From Parendozoicomonas verongulae (GTDB taxonomy: Bacteria; Pseudomonadota; Gammaproteobacteria; Pseudomonadales; Endozoicomonadaceae): 64,000 bases of DNA. The notes under the pieces are model-generated. The model was not told the DNA's origin, searched no databases, and saw nothing but the letters and a program-made list of their open reading frames with translations. Shown here in pieces: positions 9,189-17,948 of the stretch. How positions within the stretch are numbered: position 1 is the stretch's first letter; each line of letters begins with the position of its first letter. The stretch lies in NCBI RefSeq assembly GCF_009711465.1, contig NZ_SMME01000872.1:21536-85535 (forward strand), in the 5' to 3' direction. Both the position numbers and the translations under genes were made by a program.

Positions 9189-11143
9189 GCGGCCGCTTCA
9201 TCCTTGGACACTGTTGCAAGAATCTGGCGCACTTTAACCTGATCGCCGGAGCTCACCGAAAGGCCCGAAAGCGTGCCATCACAGGCGGCTTTTAACGGAT
9301 GCTCCATCTTCATGGCTTCCAGAACCACCACGGTTTGTCCTCGGCTGACAGCCTCTCCTTCAGCAACCAGCACATCTACAATCAAGCCGTCCATACTGGC
9401 CCGGATTTCTCCGGAACCCTCACCACTCTCTGCGTTGGCAGCGACATGGGTGTGATCCTGGAAGTGATAACAGCCGGTTGTCGTGTTCAGCCAGAGTCCG
9501 TGATGACTGAGGGTGTAGGTGAAACGCTGTCGTACACCAGCAACGGTGCACAAAACAGTGGTTTCATTCGCGCTATGAAGTGTAAAGCCTGCACTATCCT
9601 CTTCGGCCGATACCGTCCAGTTCCCGCCTTCGCCATTAATAAGTGTGAGTGCGGTTTTCTGGTCACCTGACCCAAGCCTGCATGCAAACCGGATCTGCCC
9701 ATTGCTATTCCATGAATGGGAGCTCATCCCTTTGCGAAGAAGCAAAGTTGCTAAGCCCTGAATGGCCAGGGACGGTGCAACAGGCTGCAGGCTTTCCTCT
9801 TCACCAAACTGATTCAGGAAAGCGGTAGTGGAAAGTCCGGCCGCGAAATTTTCATGTTTAAGAATGGCTGCCAGCCAGTTTTTGTTGGTATGCACGCCGG
9901 TGAGTACGGAATCTTCCACCGCGCGAATTAAACGGCGGCGGGCTTCATCACGATCTTTGCCGTAAGCAATCACTTTCGCCAGCATCGGATCGTAGTGAGG
10001 CGTAACTTCCTGCCCTGTACGTATGCCATCATCGATACGCACGCCTTCACCAGAAGCGGGTTGCCAGCTCTGGATCAGGCCTGTCTGGGGCATAAAGCCT
10101 TCAGCCGGATCTTCTGCATAGAGGCGCACCTCCATGGCATGACCGGTGAGGACGATGTCATCCTGAGTCAGGGGCAGAGGCTTGCCTGCCGCCACATCCA
10201 GCTGCCAGGCCACCAGATCGGTGCCGGTAATCAGTTCAGTGACCGGATGCTCCACCTGTAGACGGGTGTTCATTTCCAGAAAGTAGAAACTACCATCAGT
10301 ATCCAGCAGAAACTCTACGGTGCCTGCGCCCACATAGTTGCAGCTCTCAGCCGCAAGAACGGCCGCAGCACCCATACGCTTGCGAAGCTCCTCATCCACA
10401 GCAGGGGAAGGTGCTTCTTCAACAACCTTCTGATGACGACGCTGAATGGAGCAGTCCCGCTCACCCAGATATACGACATTACCATGTTGGTCAGCGAATA
10501 CCTGAATCTCAACATGGCGAGGCTCAAGGATAGCGCGCTCCAGAATCAGCTCGCCACTGCCAAAGGCGCTGGTGGCCTCACTGCGGGCGCTTTTGATCTG
10601 TTCAGCGAGATCAGAATCATCGGTCACCAGTCGCATACCCCGGCCACCGCCACCGGCTGAGGCTTTCACCATCAACGGGAAACCAACATGCTGGGCCTCT
10701 TTCAGTAAGGTGTCGTCATCCTGTTTATCCCCTTGATACCCGGGAATGCAAGGTACACCCGCCGCTTCCATGGCAATCTTGGATTGACGTTTACTGCCCA
10801 TCAGGGCAACGGCTTCTGGCGGAGGGCCAACCAGCGTCATACCAGCATCTTTGCAGGCAGTGGCAAAGTCTGCATTCTCAGAGAGAAAACCATAACCGGG
10901 ATGAATGGCATCCGCCCCGGAGGTGTGTGCCGCCTGAATGATATTGCCGATGCGAAGGTAGGATTCACTCACCGGTGCAGGCCCAATGCAAACAGCCTGA
11001 TCGGCAAGGTCGACATGGGGCGCATCGGCATCCGCCTCGCTATACACGGCTACTGTCCGATAACCCATGGCCTTGGCTGTGCGAATCACCCGGCAGGCAA
11101 TTTCCCCACGGTTGGCAATCAATACTTTATGGAACTGGCTCAT
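9185..11143 (-). CDS. atuF: Geranyl-CoA carboxylase biotin-containing alpha subunit
   Basis: A 652-residue biotin-dependent carboxylase alpha chain. The biotin carboxylase domain fills the first 450 residues (start KVLIANRGEIACRVIRTA, ATP-grasp glycine loop KASAGGGGRGM, EMNTRLQVEHPVTE). A linker/BT domain follows, and a C-terminal biotin carrier domain carries the biotinyl lysine in VLEAMKMEHPL. The subunit carboxylates biotin with ATP and bicarbonate; the beta subunit AtuC transfers CO2 to the acyl-CoA. Alpha subunits of geranyl-CoA and methylcrotonyl-CoA carboxylase (LiuD) are close relatives, so the geranyl assignment rests on the surrounding atu genes and on AtuC. It overlaps atuE upstream and the TetR gene downstream by 4 bases each. 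Confidence 0.88.
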   Translation of the reverse strand: MSQFHKVLIANRGEIACRVIRTAKAMGYRTVAVYSEADADAPHVDLADQAVCIGPAPVSESYLRIGNIIQAAHTSGADAIHPGYGFLSENADFATACKDAGMTLVGPPPEAVALMGSKRQSKIAMEAAGVPCIPGYQGDKQDDDTLLKEAQHVGFPLMVKASAGGGGRGMRLVTDDSDLAEQIKSARSEATSAFGSGELILERAILEPRHVEIQVFADQHGNVVYLGERDCSIQRRHQKVVEEAPSPAVDEELRKRMGAAAVLAAESCNYVGAGTVEFLLDTDGSFYFLEMNTRLQVEHPVTELITGTDLVAWQLDVAAGKPLPLTQDDIVLTGHAMEVRLYAEDPAEGFMPQTGLIQSWQPASGEGVRIDDGIRTGQEVTPHYDPMLAKVIAYGKDRDEARRRLIRAVEDSVLTGVHTNKNWLAAILKHENFAAGLSTTAFLNQFGEEESLQPVAPSLAIQGLATLLLRKGMSSHSWNSNGQIRFACRLGSGDQKTALTLINGEGGNWTVSAEEDSAGFTLHSANETTVLCTVAGVRQRFTYTLSHHGLWLNTTTGCYHFQDHTHVAANAESGEGSGEIRASMDGLIVDVLVAEGEAVSRGQTVVVLEAMKMEHPLKAACDGTLSGLSVSSGDQVKVRQILATVSKDEAAA

Positions 11144-11967
11144 CCATCAGCCTCCGTTTCTGGCTCCGCCCAGGCGGGCAGGCGTTTCTGCATAAAGGCC
11201 ATAGTACCTTCCTGACCCTCCGGCCCCTGGATTGCCGCAGAGAAATCCCGTGCTGCACCATCCAGCAACTCTTTCATGGGCTTTTCCTGAACAGAGAGCA
11301 TCAACTTTTTGGTGACGGCATTAGCGCCAGGGGCGCAACGCTGTACTTTGGTGAGAATATCGACCAGAGCCGCATCCAATGCCTCCGTGGTGTCGTACAC
11401 TTCATGACTGACTCCGAGAACAACCGATTCCTCTCCGTTAAACTTTTCACCCAGTAAGGCAAGGCGGCGGGCTTTAGTCAGGCCGATGCGCTTCACCACA
11501 AACGGAGCAATCTGTGCGGGGGGAATTCCCAAACCTGTTTCGGGCAGGGCAAAGCGAGCGTCTTTGTGCGCCAGAGCAATATCGGAGATACAGGCCAGAC
11601 CAAAGCCGCCTCCCATCACCGTGCCCTCGAGCACGCAGATCACCACTTGCGGGAGTTGTTCAGCGGCTTCCAGCAGCTGACCAAACGTGCGGTTCAGCTC
11701 ATAGAAGGGATCAGAGTCATCCTTGTTCAGGTTGGCTCTGGCAGCCGCCATGTCCTTGATATCGCCACCTGCACAAAAGTGCCCTCCAGAACCTCGCAAC
11801 ACAATGGCACGAATTTTAGGGTTGATGGACGCAGCATCAAAAACAGACAGCAACTCCTGCACCGTGGAAAGGCTAAGGGCGTTGCGCACTTCCGGGCGAT
11901 TAAAGGTAATCACCAGAGCAGGCCCCTGGCGGGACAGCAACAGGGTTGAGCAATCAGGTAAAGACAT
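11140..11967 (-). CDS. atuE: Isohexenylglutaconyl-CoA hydratase (enoyl-CoA hydratase family)
   Basis: A 275-residue crotonase-fold protein. Oxyanion-hole segments are visible: GGHFCAGGDIKDM, and GTVMGGGFGLACISDIAL followed by LPETGLGIPP. In the acyclic terpene pathway AtuE hydrates isohexenylglutaconyl-CoA, the product of geranyl-CoA carboxylase, to the 3-hydroxy-3-isohexenylglutaryl-CoA intermediate. It lies between the citronellyl-CoA dehydrogenase and carboxylase genes, the order known from Pseudomonas. It overlaps atuF by 4 bases and is 14 bases from atuD. The crotonase call is firm; the substrate is inferred from the cluster. Confidence 0.85.
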   Translation of the reverse strand: MSLPDCSTLLLSRQGPALVITFNRPEVRNALSLSTVQELLSVFDAASINPKIRAIVLRGSGGHFCAGGDIKDMAAARANLNKDDSDPFYELNRTFGQLLEAAEQLPQVVICVLEGTVMGGGFGLACISDIALAHKDARFALPETGLGIPPAQIAPFVVKRIGLTKARRLALLGEKFNGEESVVLGVSHEVYDTTEALDAALVDILTKVQRCAPGANAVTKKLMLSVQEKPMKELLDGAARDFSAAIQGPEGQEGTMAFMQKRLPAWAEPETEADG

Positions 11968-11981
11968 AAGTCACTCTCCTG

Positions 11982-13139
11982 TTACTTGCGCTTGCCGGGC
12001 AGAATGCCCATGGTTTTGCAGATAATGCCGAGCATGATTTCGTCGGCACCGCCGCCAATAGAAGTGAGGCGCATATCCCGGTAAACACGGTTCACATCGT
12101 TTTCCATCATATAGCCCATGCCGCCCCAGAACTGCAGACAGGCATCGGTCACCTCACGGCTCAAACGGCCGGCTTTCAGTTTCGCCATGGATGCCAGCAT
12201 CAGCACATCACCACCGCCGACATAGGTTTCGGTAGCCTGATAAATCAAGGCACGCAGGGCTTCCACTTCGGTCTGCAACTCTGCCAGACGGAAGTGGATG
12301 TACTGGTTATCAATCAAAGGCTGGCCAAAGGTGTGGCGCTCTTTACAGTAGGTGATGGTGTCGTTAATACACTGCTCCAGCCCTTTCACAGCCATGGCTG
12401 CACCGAACAGACGCTCCTCCTGAAACTGAACCATCTGCATCATAAAACCAGTGCCTTCTGCACCGATACGGTTACGCTGAGGAACCCGCACATCATCAAA
12501 GAACACCTGTGCAGTATCGGAAGAGCGCATACCCATTTTGTTCAGTTTGTCGGAGAAGGAAATTCCCGGCGTATCCATAGGCACAACAATCAGGGATTTA
12601 TTCTTGTGAACCTTGTCGTCTGACGTGTTGGCCAGCAGGCACATAAAATCCGCCTGAGTGGAGGTTGTGATCCACATTTTGGTGCCGTTAATCACATAAT
12701 CATCGCCGTCTTTTTTCGCAGTGGTTTTCAAAGCTGCGACATCGGAACCGGCACCCGGTTCACTCACCCCGATACACGCCACTTTCTCACCACGAATGGC
12801 GGGAGCCAGAAACTCTTCTTTCAGCTCATCACTGGCAAACTTGGCAAGCGCCGGTGTTGCCATATCGGTTTGCACACCAATGGCCAAAGCCACACCACCG
12901 GCACGGGCTGTTCCCAGCTCTTCAGCGAACGCCATCTGGTAGCTGTAATCCAAGCCGAGACCACCAAACTTCTCAGGCTTGTGAATACCCAGCAGACCAA
13001 GGTCACCCATTTTCTTGAACAGCTCGTGGGCGGGGAACTTCCCTTCACGTTCCCACTGCTCTGTGTATGGGTTCATTTCCATATCAATAAAGTTACGGAC
13101 GGTGCGTTGCAGCTCTTTGTGTTCCTGGGTGAATTTCAT
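11982..13139 (-). CDS. atuD: Citronellyl-CoA dehydrogenase (acyl-CoA dehydrogenase family)
   Basis: A 385-residue FAD-dependent acyl-CoA dehydrogenase starting at MKFTQEHKEL, with GGAG 8 bases before the ATG. An upstream in-frame start adding 15 residues is less likely. Family signatures are present: GVSEPGAGSD, KMWITTSTQADF, and the C-terminal QFWGGMGYMMENDVNRVYRD followed by a GGADEIM segment. AtuD oxidises citronellyl-CoA to geranyl-CoA before the carboxylation step. It is followed by atuE after 14 bases and preceded by atuC 70 bases away, all on one strand. The family is certain; citronellyl specificity is inferred from the operon. Confidence 0.87.
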   Translation of the reverse strand: MKFTQEHKELQRTVRNFIDMEMNPYTEQWEREGKFPAHELFKKMGDLGLLGIHKPEKFGGLGLDYSYQMAFAEELGTARAGGVALAIGVQTDMATPALAKFASDELKEEFLAPAIRGEKVACIGVSEPGAGSDVAALKTTAKKDGDDYVINGTKMWITTSTQADFMCLLANTSDDKVHKNKSLIVVPMDTPGISFSDKLNKMGMRSSDTAQVFFDDVRVPQRNRIGAEGTGFMMQMVQFQEERLFGAAMAVKGLEQCINDTITYCKERHTFGQPLIDNQYIHFRLAELQTEVEALRALIYQATETYVGGGDVLMLASMAKLKAGRLSREVTDACLQFWGGMGYMMENDVNRVYRDMRLTSIGGGADEIMLGIICKTMGILPGKRK

Positions 13140-13209
13140 GGTTTGTCTCCAAATTTTATTGTTATCGAATTCGCGTACTCGCAAAAAAGTGCTGGAGGGA
13201 GGAACTCAT

Positions 13210-14826
13210 TTAAAAGCGACTAACACCAAAAGTCGTAGAATTCAGCTCACGAACCTCCGCCATACGACATATGTCCAGCAAATAAGCCAATATCCGCCGG
13301 GTATCCCGTGGATCAATCAAACCATCATCCAAAAGCCGGGCCGTGCAGGCCAAAGCCGACGAACCTTCCGCCATCTGTTTAACGGTTTTCTGTTCCAGAG
13401 CATCAATCATCTCAGCAGGCACCTGCTGACCAGAGCGAGCCATCTTCGCCTCAGCCACAATGCGCAACACCTTGCCTGCCTGAGCCGCGCCCATCACAGC
13501 GGTCGTACTGTTCGGCCAGGCAAACAGAAAGCGCGGGTCAAAGCCACGACCACTCATCGCATAGTTGCCCGCACCATAAGACCCTCCGATTACAATGCTG
13601 ATACGGGGTACACGGGCATTCGCCACCGCCTGAATCAGTTTGGAACCATGTTTGATAATGCCGCTGCGCTCCACCTCAGTCCCCACCATAAAACCCGTGG
13701 TGTTGTGGAGAAATAAAAGGGGAATACCGCTTTGGTCCAGCGTTTGAATAAACTGTGCTGCCTTGGTGGCACCTTCCGGGGTAATCGGGCCATTGTTGCC
13801 AATCACACCGCAGGTCATGCCCTCAATGGAAAGATGACCGCAAATGGTTTGCTGATCGTACTCGCCCTTGAACTCAAGGAATTTTGAACCGTCGGCAATG
13901 CGGGCAATGATTTCCCGTACATCGTAAGGGGTTTTCAAATCCGCAGGCACAATGCCCAACAGCTCTTCGATATCGTAAAGTGGCTCTTCAAAAGGTTCAG
14001 AAGGCAGTGCAGGGAGCTTTTTCTCCCAAGGCAACATGGCCATGATTTCCCGTACAATGCGAATGGCATCATGGTCATCCTCCGCCAGATATTCACCGGT
14101 ACCTGCCGCCTGACAGTGCATCTCAGCACCACCCAGTTCTTCATCGGTGGCAATCTCACCGGTGGCCGCTTTCAGCAAAGGGGGGCCAGCCAGATACATA
14201 GTCGCCTGCTTGCGTACCATGACCGTGTAATCCGACAAGCCGGGCTGATAAGCGCCCCCCGCCGTAGCACTGCCATGAACGACAGTGATCTGGGGAATCC
14301 CGGCAGCAGACATACGCGCCTGGTTGTAGAACGCACGGCCTCCGGGAGAGAAGGTTTCTGTCGCATGGTTCAAATCCGCCCCACCGCTCTGGGCTAAGGC
14401 GACCATGGGCAGTTTGTTTTCCAGAGCGATTTGCTGAAGGCGCAAACGCTTCTGCAAACCGATAGGGGTGATGGTGCCGCCTTTGATAGCGTAGTTATCC
14501 ACCATCACAATACAGCGAATACCCGACACATAGCCAATACCGCACAGGGCACCCCCCCCTGCGGAGCTGCCGTCTCTGTCCCCATACATCTTGTATCCGG
14601 CAAGGGAGGACAGTTCCAGAAAAGGCTTGTCCGGGTCAATCAACAGTTCAAGGCGTTCACGGGGCAGAAGCTGTCCACGCTTTTCGTACTTGGCTTTCTT
14701 TTCCCAGGCCTTGTTTTCAATCAGCTTTTCAATATCCCGAAAACTGCGAATGTGCTGCTCCATTACCTCCCGGTTTTCCTGAAAGGTCTGGCTGCTGGTA
14801 TCAATCAGAGATTCAATCACCGGCAT
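13210..14826 (-). CDS. atuC: Geranyl-CoA carboxylase carboxyltransferase beta subunit
   Basis: A 538-residue carboxyltransferase of the acyl-CoA carboxylase beta family: KYEKRGQLLPRERLELLID, GSATAGGAYQPGLSD and GGSYGAGNYAM are all present. It transfers CO2 from biotin on AtuF to geranyl-CoA. Compared from memory with methylcrotonyl-CoA carboxylase, where the segment reads HFGRIF, this protein has PGGRAF at 161-166. The Phe is thus replaced by Gly162, a change reported to open the active site of geranyl-CoA carboxylase to the longer chain. That supports AtuC rather than LiuB. A strong AAGGAGG lies before the ATG, inside the end of atuB; the intergenic gap is 3 bases. Confidence 0.9.
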   Translation of the reverse strand: MPVIESLIDTSSQTFQENREVMEQHIRSFRDIEKLIENKAWEKKAKYEKRGQLLPRERLELLIDPDKPFLELSSLAGYKMYGDRDGSSAGGGALCGIGYVSGIRCIVMVDNYAIKGGTITPIGLQKRLRLQQIALENKLPMVALAQSGGADLNHATETFSPGGRAFYNQARMSAAGIPQITVVHGSATAGGAYQPGLSDYTVMVRKQATMYLAGPPLLKAATGEIATDEELGGAEMHCQAAGTGEYLAEDDHDAIRIVREIMAMLPWEKKLPALPSEPFEEPLYDIEELLGIVPADLKTPYDVREIIARIADGSKFLEFKGEYDQQTICGHLSIEGMTCGVIGNNGPITPEGATKAAQFIQTLDQSGIPLLFLHNTTGFMVGTEVERSGIIKHGSKLIQAVANARVPRISIVIGGSYGAGNYAMSGRGFDPRFLFAWPNSTTAVMGAAQAGKVLRIVAEAKMARSGQQVPAEMIDALEQKTVKQMAEGSSALACTARLLDDGLIDPRDTRRILAYLLDICRMAEVRELNSTTFGVSRF

Positions 14827-14829
14827 GGT

Positions 14830-15702
14830 TTAATCCTCCTTGAGCACATCGGGCATAACGGCACGGTGGAAACCATCCCAGGCCGGGCTGTTTTCCACTT
14901 TTGCTTTGCGCAGAGGGAAGATATTGCTGCCCAGCGGTGCACCACCATCGACTTTTATTGTGTCGCCATTGATGAAGGAGGCGGCGTCACTCAACAAGAA
15001 AACAATAGCAGCGCTGACTTCCGCTTCTGTCGCCATACGCCCCAGGGGTACGCTGTTTTTCAGCTTCGGAATAATAGCCTTCATAACGCCTTCGTAGGTG
15101 TCCATGCCGCTGGATGCCACCCAGCCGGGAGCCACGGCGTTCACTCGCACACCATCCGGACCCCATTCATAGGCGGCGGTTTTGGTGAGGTTATCCATAC
15201 CTGCCCGTGCTGCGCCGGAGTGGGCCATGCCGGGCATTCCGCCCCAGTTGTCGGCGGTGATATTGACGATATTGCCGCCATGTTTACGCATTGAAGCTTT
15301 GTACACTTCCCGGGCCATTAGAAAACCACCGGTGAGATTGGTGGCGACAACGGCATCGAAGCCTTTTTTGTTAATAGCTTCCATGGGGGAGGGGAATTGT
15401 CCGCCAGCGTTGTTTACCAGACCATGAACTTCGCCGAACTGTGTCACAATCTCAGCCACGGTAGCCTGCACAGCCTCTTCGTTACGGATATCCAGAGACC
15501 ATGCACTGACAGTGCCGCCATCTTCGCTGATTTCCGCAATTACCTGATCCAGCTTTTCCTGCTTACGACCAATAATCACCACGTTGGCGCCCAGTGCTGC
15601 CAGCTCATGGGCTGTGCAGCGGCCGATACCGCTGCCGCCGCCGGTAACGATGATGGTTTTGTCTTTGAACGCATCATCTTTAAAGATGGATTTGTAGGAC
15701 AT
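14830..15702 (-). CDS. atuB: SDR-family protein AtuB, dienoyl-CoA-reductase-like
   Basis: A 290-residue Rossmann-fold SDR with TGGGSGIGR near the N-terminus and NNAGG. At the usual YxxxK active site it reads HSGAARAGM, so the canonical Tyr and Lys are both absent. This resembles peroxisomal-type 2,4-dienoyl-CoA reductases, which carry HAGAAKA there. It may therefore reduce or bind an unsaturated CoA thioester rather than oxidise an alcohol. In Pseudomonas, atuB occupies the same place between atuA and atuC and its exact reaction is not well established. CGGAG precedes the ATG by about 8 bases. Confidence 0.82.
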   Translation of the reverse strand: MSYKSIFKDDAFKDKTIIVTGGGSGIGRCTAHELAALGANVVIIGRKQEKLDQVIAEISEDGGTVSAWSLDIRNEEAVQATVAEIVTQFGEVHGLVNNAGGQFPSPMEAINKKGFDAVVATNLTGGFLMAREVYKASMRKHGGNIVNITADNWGGMPGMAHSGAARAGMDNLTKTAAYEWGPDGVRVNAVAPGWVASSGMDTYEGVMKAIIPKLKNSVPLGRMATEAEVSAAIVFLLSDAASFINGDTIKVDGGAPLGSNIFPLRKAKVENSPAWDGFHRAVMPDVLKED

Positions 15703-15774
15703 TCGATACTCCGAAGTTTTTATTATTTTTTGGATTAGAGTTCCGGCGGAGAACCTCCGCCTGAATAGATTGAG

Positions 15775-17583
15775 TTATAAAAGGTCTCTGGCCAGTTCAT
15801 CGGGAACGGGAATGGGGAACTCCAACAACTGCTGTGCAAACGCTTTGCCCTGCGGGTCAATCCGCAAGCTGGCAACGCCACCGCCCCCCAGGCTGTTTTC
15901 CAGCAGAAAGTTAAAGGCATGAATGCCCGGCATAACCCATCGGGTCACTTTGCCATTTTCCGGATCGAGCATGGGTTCCATCCATTTCGCAACAGCCTCT
16001 TCCGTTAATGCACTGGCAATAAAGGGCAGGTATTCATCCTTGCGAGAAATCACACCAATATTGGAGTGGTTGCCCTTATCGCCGGAGCGGGCCAGAGCGA
16101 GTTTGATCAGGGGGACAGTTGCCGAGAAGTCGCCGCAGGCTTCGGGCACAAACTCCTGCAAGGATTGATCTCCCGGAGGTGTGAAGCCTTCAGAGTCTGA
16201 AACCACGACATCTGTTGTCTGCCCTGCCGCTTCCACCTGAACACTCAGTTGGTTCTTATCAACAAGGCAGGACCATAAACGAATCACCGGCCATACATTC
16301 GGGCGGCCACCCAGCACGCCGGTAATGCCCGGTGCCATGCCCGTTGCAGCCTGAGCAATTTCCCGCGAGAAAAGCGTCAGTGCCTGTTTGTTGGTGTGGG
16401 ATACGGTGATGCGCACTACCACCTCCCGTGTGCCTTGCGCTTGAGAACGTTCATGGTAAGTCGCTTCGCTGCCAAGAATTTCGATATTGTGACCGGTGTA
16501 AGTGCCTAGCCCTCGCTCCTCAAACAAACGACTGGTTTTGCTGAGAATGGCGCTGGCAACAGCTTCACCCTTCTTGCGAGCATCTATGCCTGCCAGCAGG
16601 AAGGCGGCAGAGCATTTAAAACCATCCATCCAGGTGGCAGACACTTTGTAAGTGTTGGTGGGCGCAAAGCCGACAGCACCTGTTACGCGTACTCTGTCGG
16701 TGCCGACCTCTTCCAGCTCAACGTGGGTGAAGTCACACACGACATCGGGCAGGTAGTAGGCACGGGGGTCACCAATTTCGTAAACCAGCTGTTCTGCAAC
16801 AGTTTCCCGGGTGACTTGTCCGCCGGTACCTTCCGGTTTTGTGACAACAAATGAGCCATCGGTCTGACATTCGATAATGGGGAAGCCCATATCGTCGTAG
16901 CCATCTTGAATGGCTTCCCAATCTGTGAAATTGCCTCCGGTGCACTGTGCGCCGCACTCGACGATATGCCCTGCAAGGCTGGCCTGAGCAAGGAGGGTGT
17001 ATTCATCACTGGGCCAGTTGAATTCGTGAATCAATGGCGCAGTCACAACAGCACTGTCGGCAATACGGCCGGTGATAACAATATCTGCACCGTCTTTGAG
17101 CGCCTGAACAATGGGTTCGGCTCCAAGATAAGCGTTCATGGTGACGATGCCACCGGGCATGGGATTGCCTGTGAGCATTTCAGTGACGCCTGCTGTCTTT
17201 AACGCCTTCACTTGCGGCATCAAATCGTCCCCCAGAACAAGGGCAACTTTGAGGTCGAGCCCGGATTCTCTAATAAGCTCTTCTAGCGCCTCTCGGCAAG
17301 CGCCGGGGTTTACGCCACCCGCATTACTGATGACTTTTATACCTTGCTCGGCAATCTCAGAAAGAACGGGCTTGAGGGCGTATTTGATAAAATCAGGGGC
17401 ATAACCGGCACTTGGGTTTTTCATGCGGGCACCGGCCATGATGGAGAGGGTGACCTCGGCCAGATAATCAAAAACCAGATAATCCAGATTGCCTTTGCGT
17501 ACCAGTTGGTGGGCAGCAGTTTCAGTGTCTCCCCAGAAGGCGCTGGCACAGCCTATGCGCACGGTTTTTTTATTATCAGCCAC
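15775..17583 (-). CDS. atuA: Acyclic terpene utilisation protein AtuA (DUF1446)
   Basis: First gene of the operon, about 602 residues, of the DUF1446/AtuA family. Characteristic stretches are [11 protein letters not shown] near the N-terminus, [23 protein letters not shown] and the C-terminal [16 protein letters not shown]. AtuA is required for growth on citronellol/geraniol in Pseudomonas, but its reaction is not established; binding of a terpenoid acyl-CoA has been proposed. I prefer the GTG at 17583 (AGTGAGA upstream). A TTG at 17619 would lie only a few bases from the predicted transcription start at about 17625. Confidence 0.88.
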   Translation of the reverse strand: MADNKKTVRIGCASAFWGDTETAAHQLVRKGNLDYLVFDYLAEVTLSIMAGARMKNPSAGYAPDFIKYALKPVLSEIAEQGIKVISNAGGVNPGACREALEELIRESGLDLKVALVLGDDLMPQVKALKTAGVTEMLTGNPMPGGIVTMNAYLGAEPIVQALKDGADIVITGRIADSAVVTAPLIHEFNWPSDEYTLLAQASLAGHIVECGAQCTGGNFTDWEAIQDGYDDMGFPIIECQTDGSFVVTKPEGTGGQVTRETVAEQLVYEIGDPRAYYLPDVVCDFTHVELEEVGTDRVRVTGAVGFAPTNTYKVSATWMDGFKCSAAFLLAGIDARKKGEAVASAILSKTSRLFEERGLGTYTGHNIEILGSEATYHERSQAQGTREVVVRITVSHTNKQALTLFSREIAQAATGMAPGITGVLGGRPNVWPVIRLWSCLVDKNQLSVQVEAAGQTTDVVVSDSEGFTPPGDQSLQEFVPEACGDFSATVPLIKLALARSGDKGNHSNIGVISRKDEYLPFIASALTEEAVAKWMEPMLDPENGKVTRWVMPGIHAFNFLLENSLGGGGVASLRIDPQGKAFAQQLLEFPIPVPDELARDLL

Positions 17584-17631
17584 GGTGCGAATCTCACTGT
17601 TAGAAAAATGGAAGCTCAAAAACGATAAGTG

Positions 17632-17660
17632 AGATTACCAAGCAAGCGCTTGGTCGACAA
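17632..17660 (-). promoter_or_regulatory. Predicted atu operon promoter
   Basis: On the minus strand a -35-like TTGTCG (17655-17660) and a -10-like TAATCT (17632-17637) are separated by exactly 17 bases. Transcription would start near 17625, leaving a leader of about 40 bases before the GTG of atuA. The spacer is almost entirely occupied by the palindrome described in the next entry. Confidence 0.55.
17637..17654. promoter_or_regulatory. Palindromic operator, probable AtuR site
   Basis: ACCAAGC-aagc-GCTTGGT is a perfect 7-4-7 inverted repeat that contains the 10-base palindrome CAAGCGCTTG, a typical TetR-family operator shape. It lies between the -35 and -10 of the atu promoter, so binding would block RNA polymerase. 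The TetR protein encoded inside this operon is the obvious candidate. Confidence 0.6.
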
Positions 17661-17870
17661 GTATAACTACGTATCTTTATTCTGCGTCCACGGATTAGAG
17701 AGGGATACTGGTTTCCTTTGGTCTCTCCCTTGTTAGCCTGAACGGTGCTCCGGGGCCTGTCAGCCCTAGTGTTGCCCAGCTGTATAGCCTATGGGATGGG
17801 AGCTGCTGGCTTATCTATGTATTTCTACGACACTCAACGCATAGCTAAACAGAATCGGTTGACTTGCAAT

Positions 17871-17885
17871 TGATAATTATTATCA
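17871..17885. promoter_or_regulatory. Fur box in the hugZ promoter
   Basis: TGATAAT-t-ATTATCA is a perfect match to the 7-1-7 Fur-box model. It overlaps the presumed -10 (TATCAT at 17881-17886) of a promoter whose -35 is TTGACT (17859-17864; 16-base spacer). Iron-loaded Fur would repress the heme-oxygenase-like gene that starts 63 bases downstream. Together with the atu promoter this accounts for the 365-base gap between atuA and hugZ. Confidence 0.75.
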
Positions 17886-17948
17886 TTCGTAAGAAGAGCG
17901 TAAAGCCACTTTCAAGACCATACTCGACGAACTTTATAAGCGAAAACT

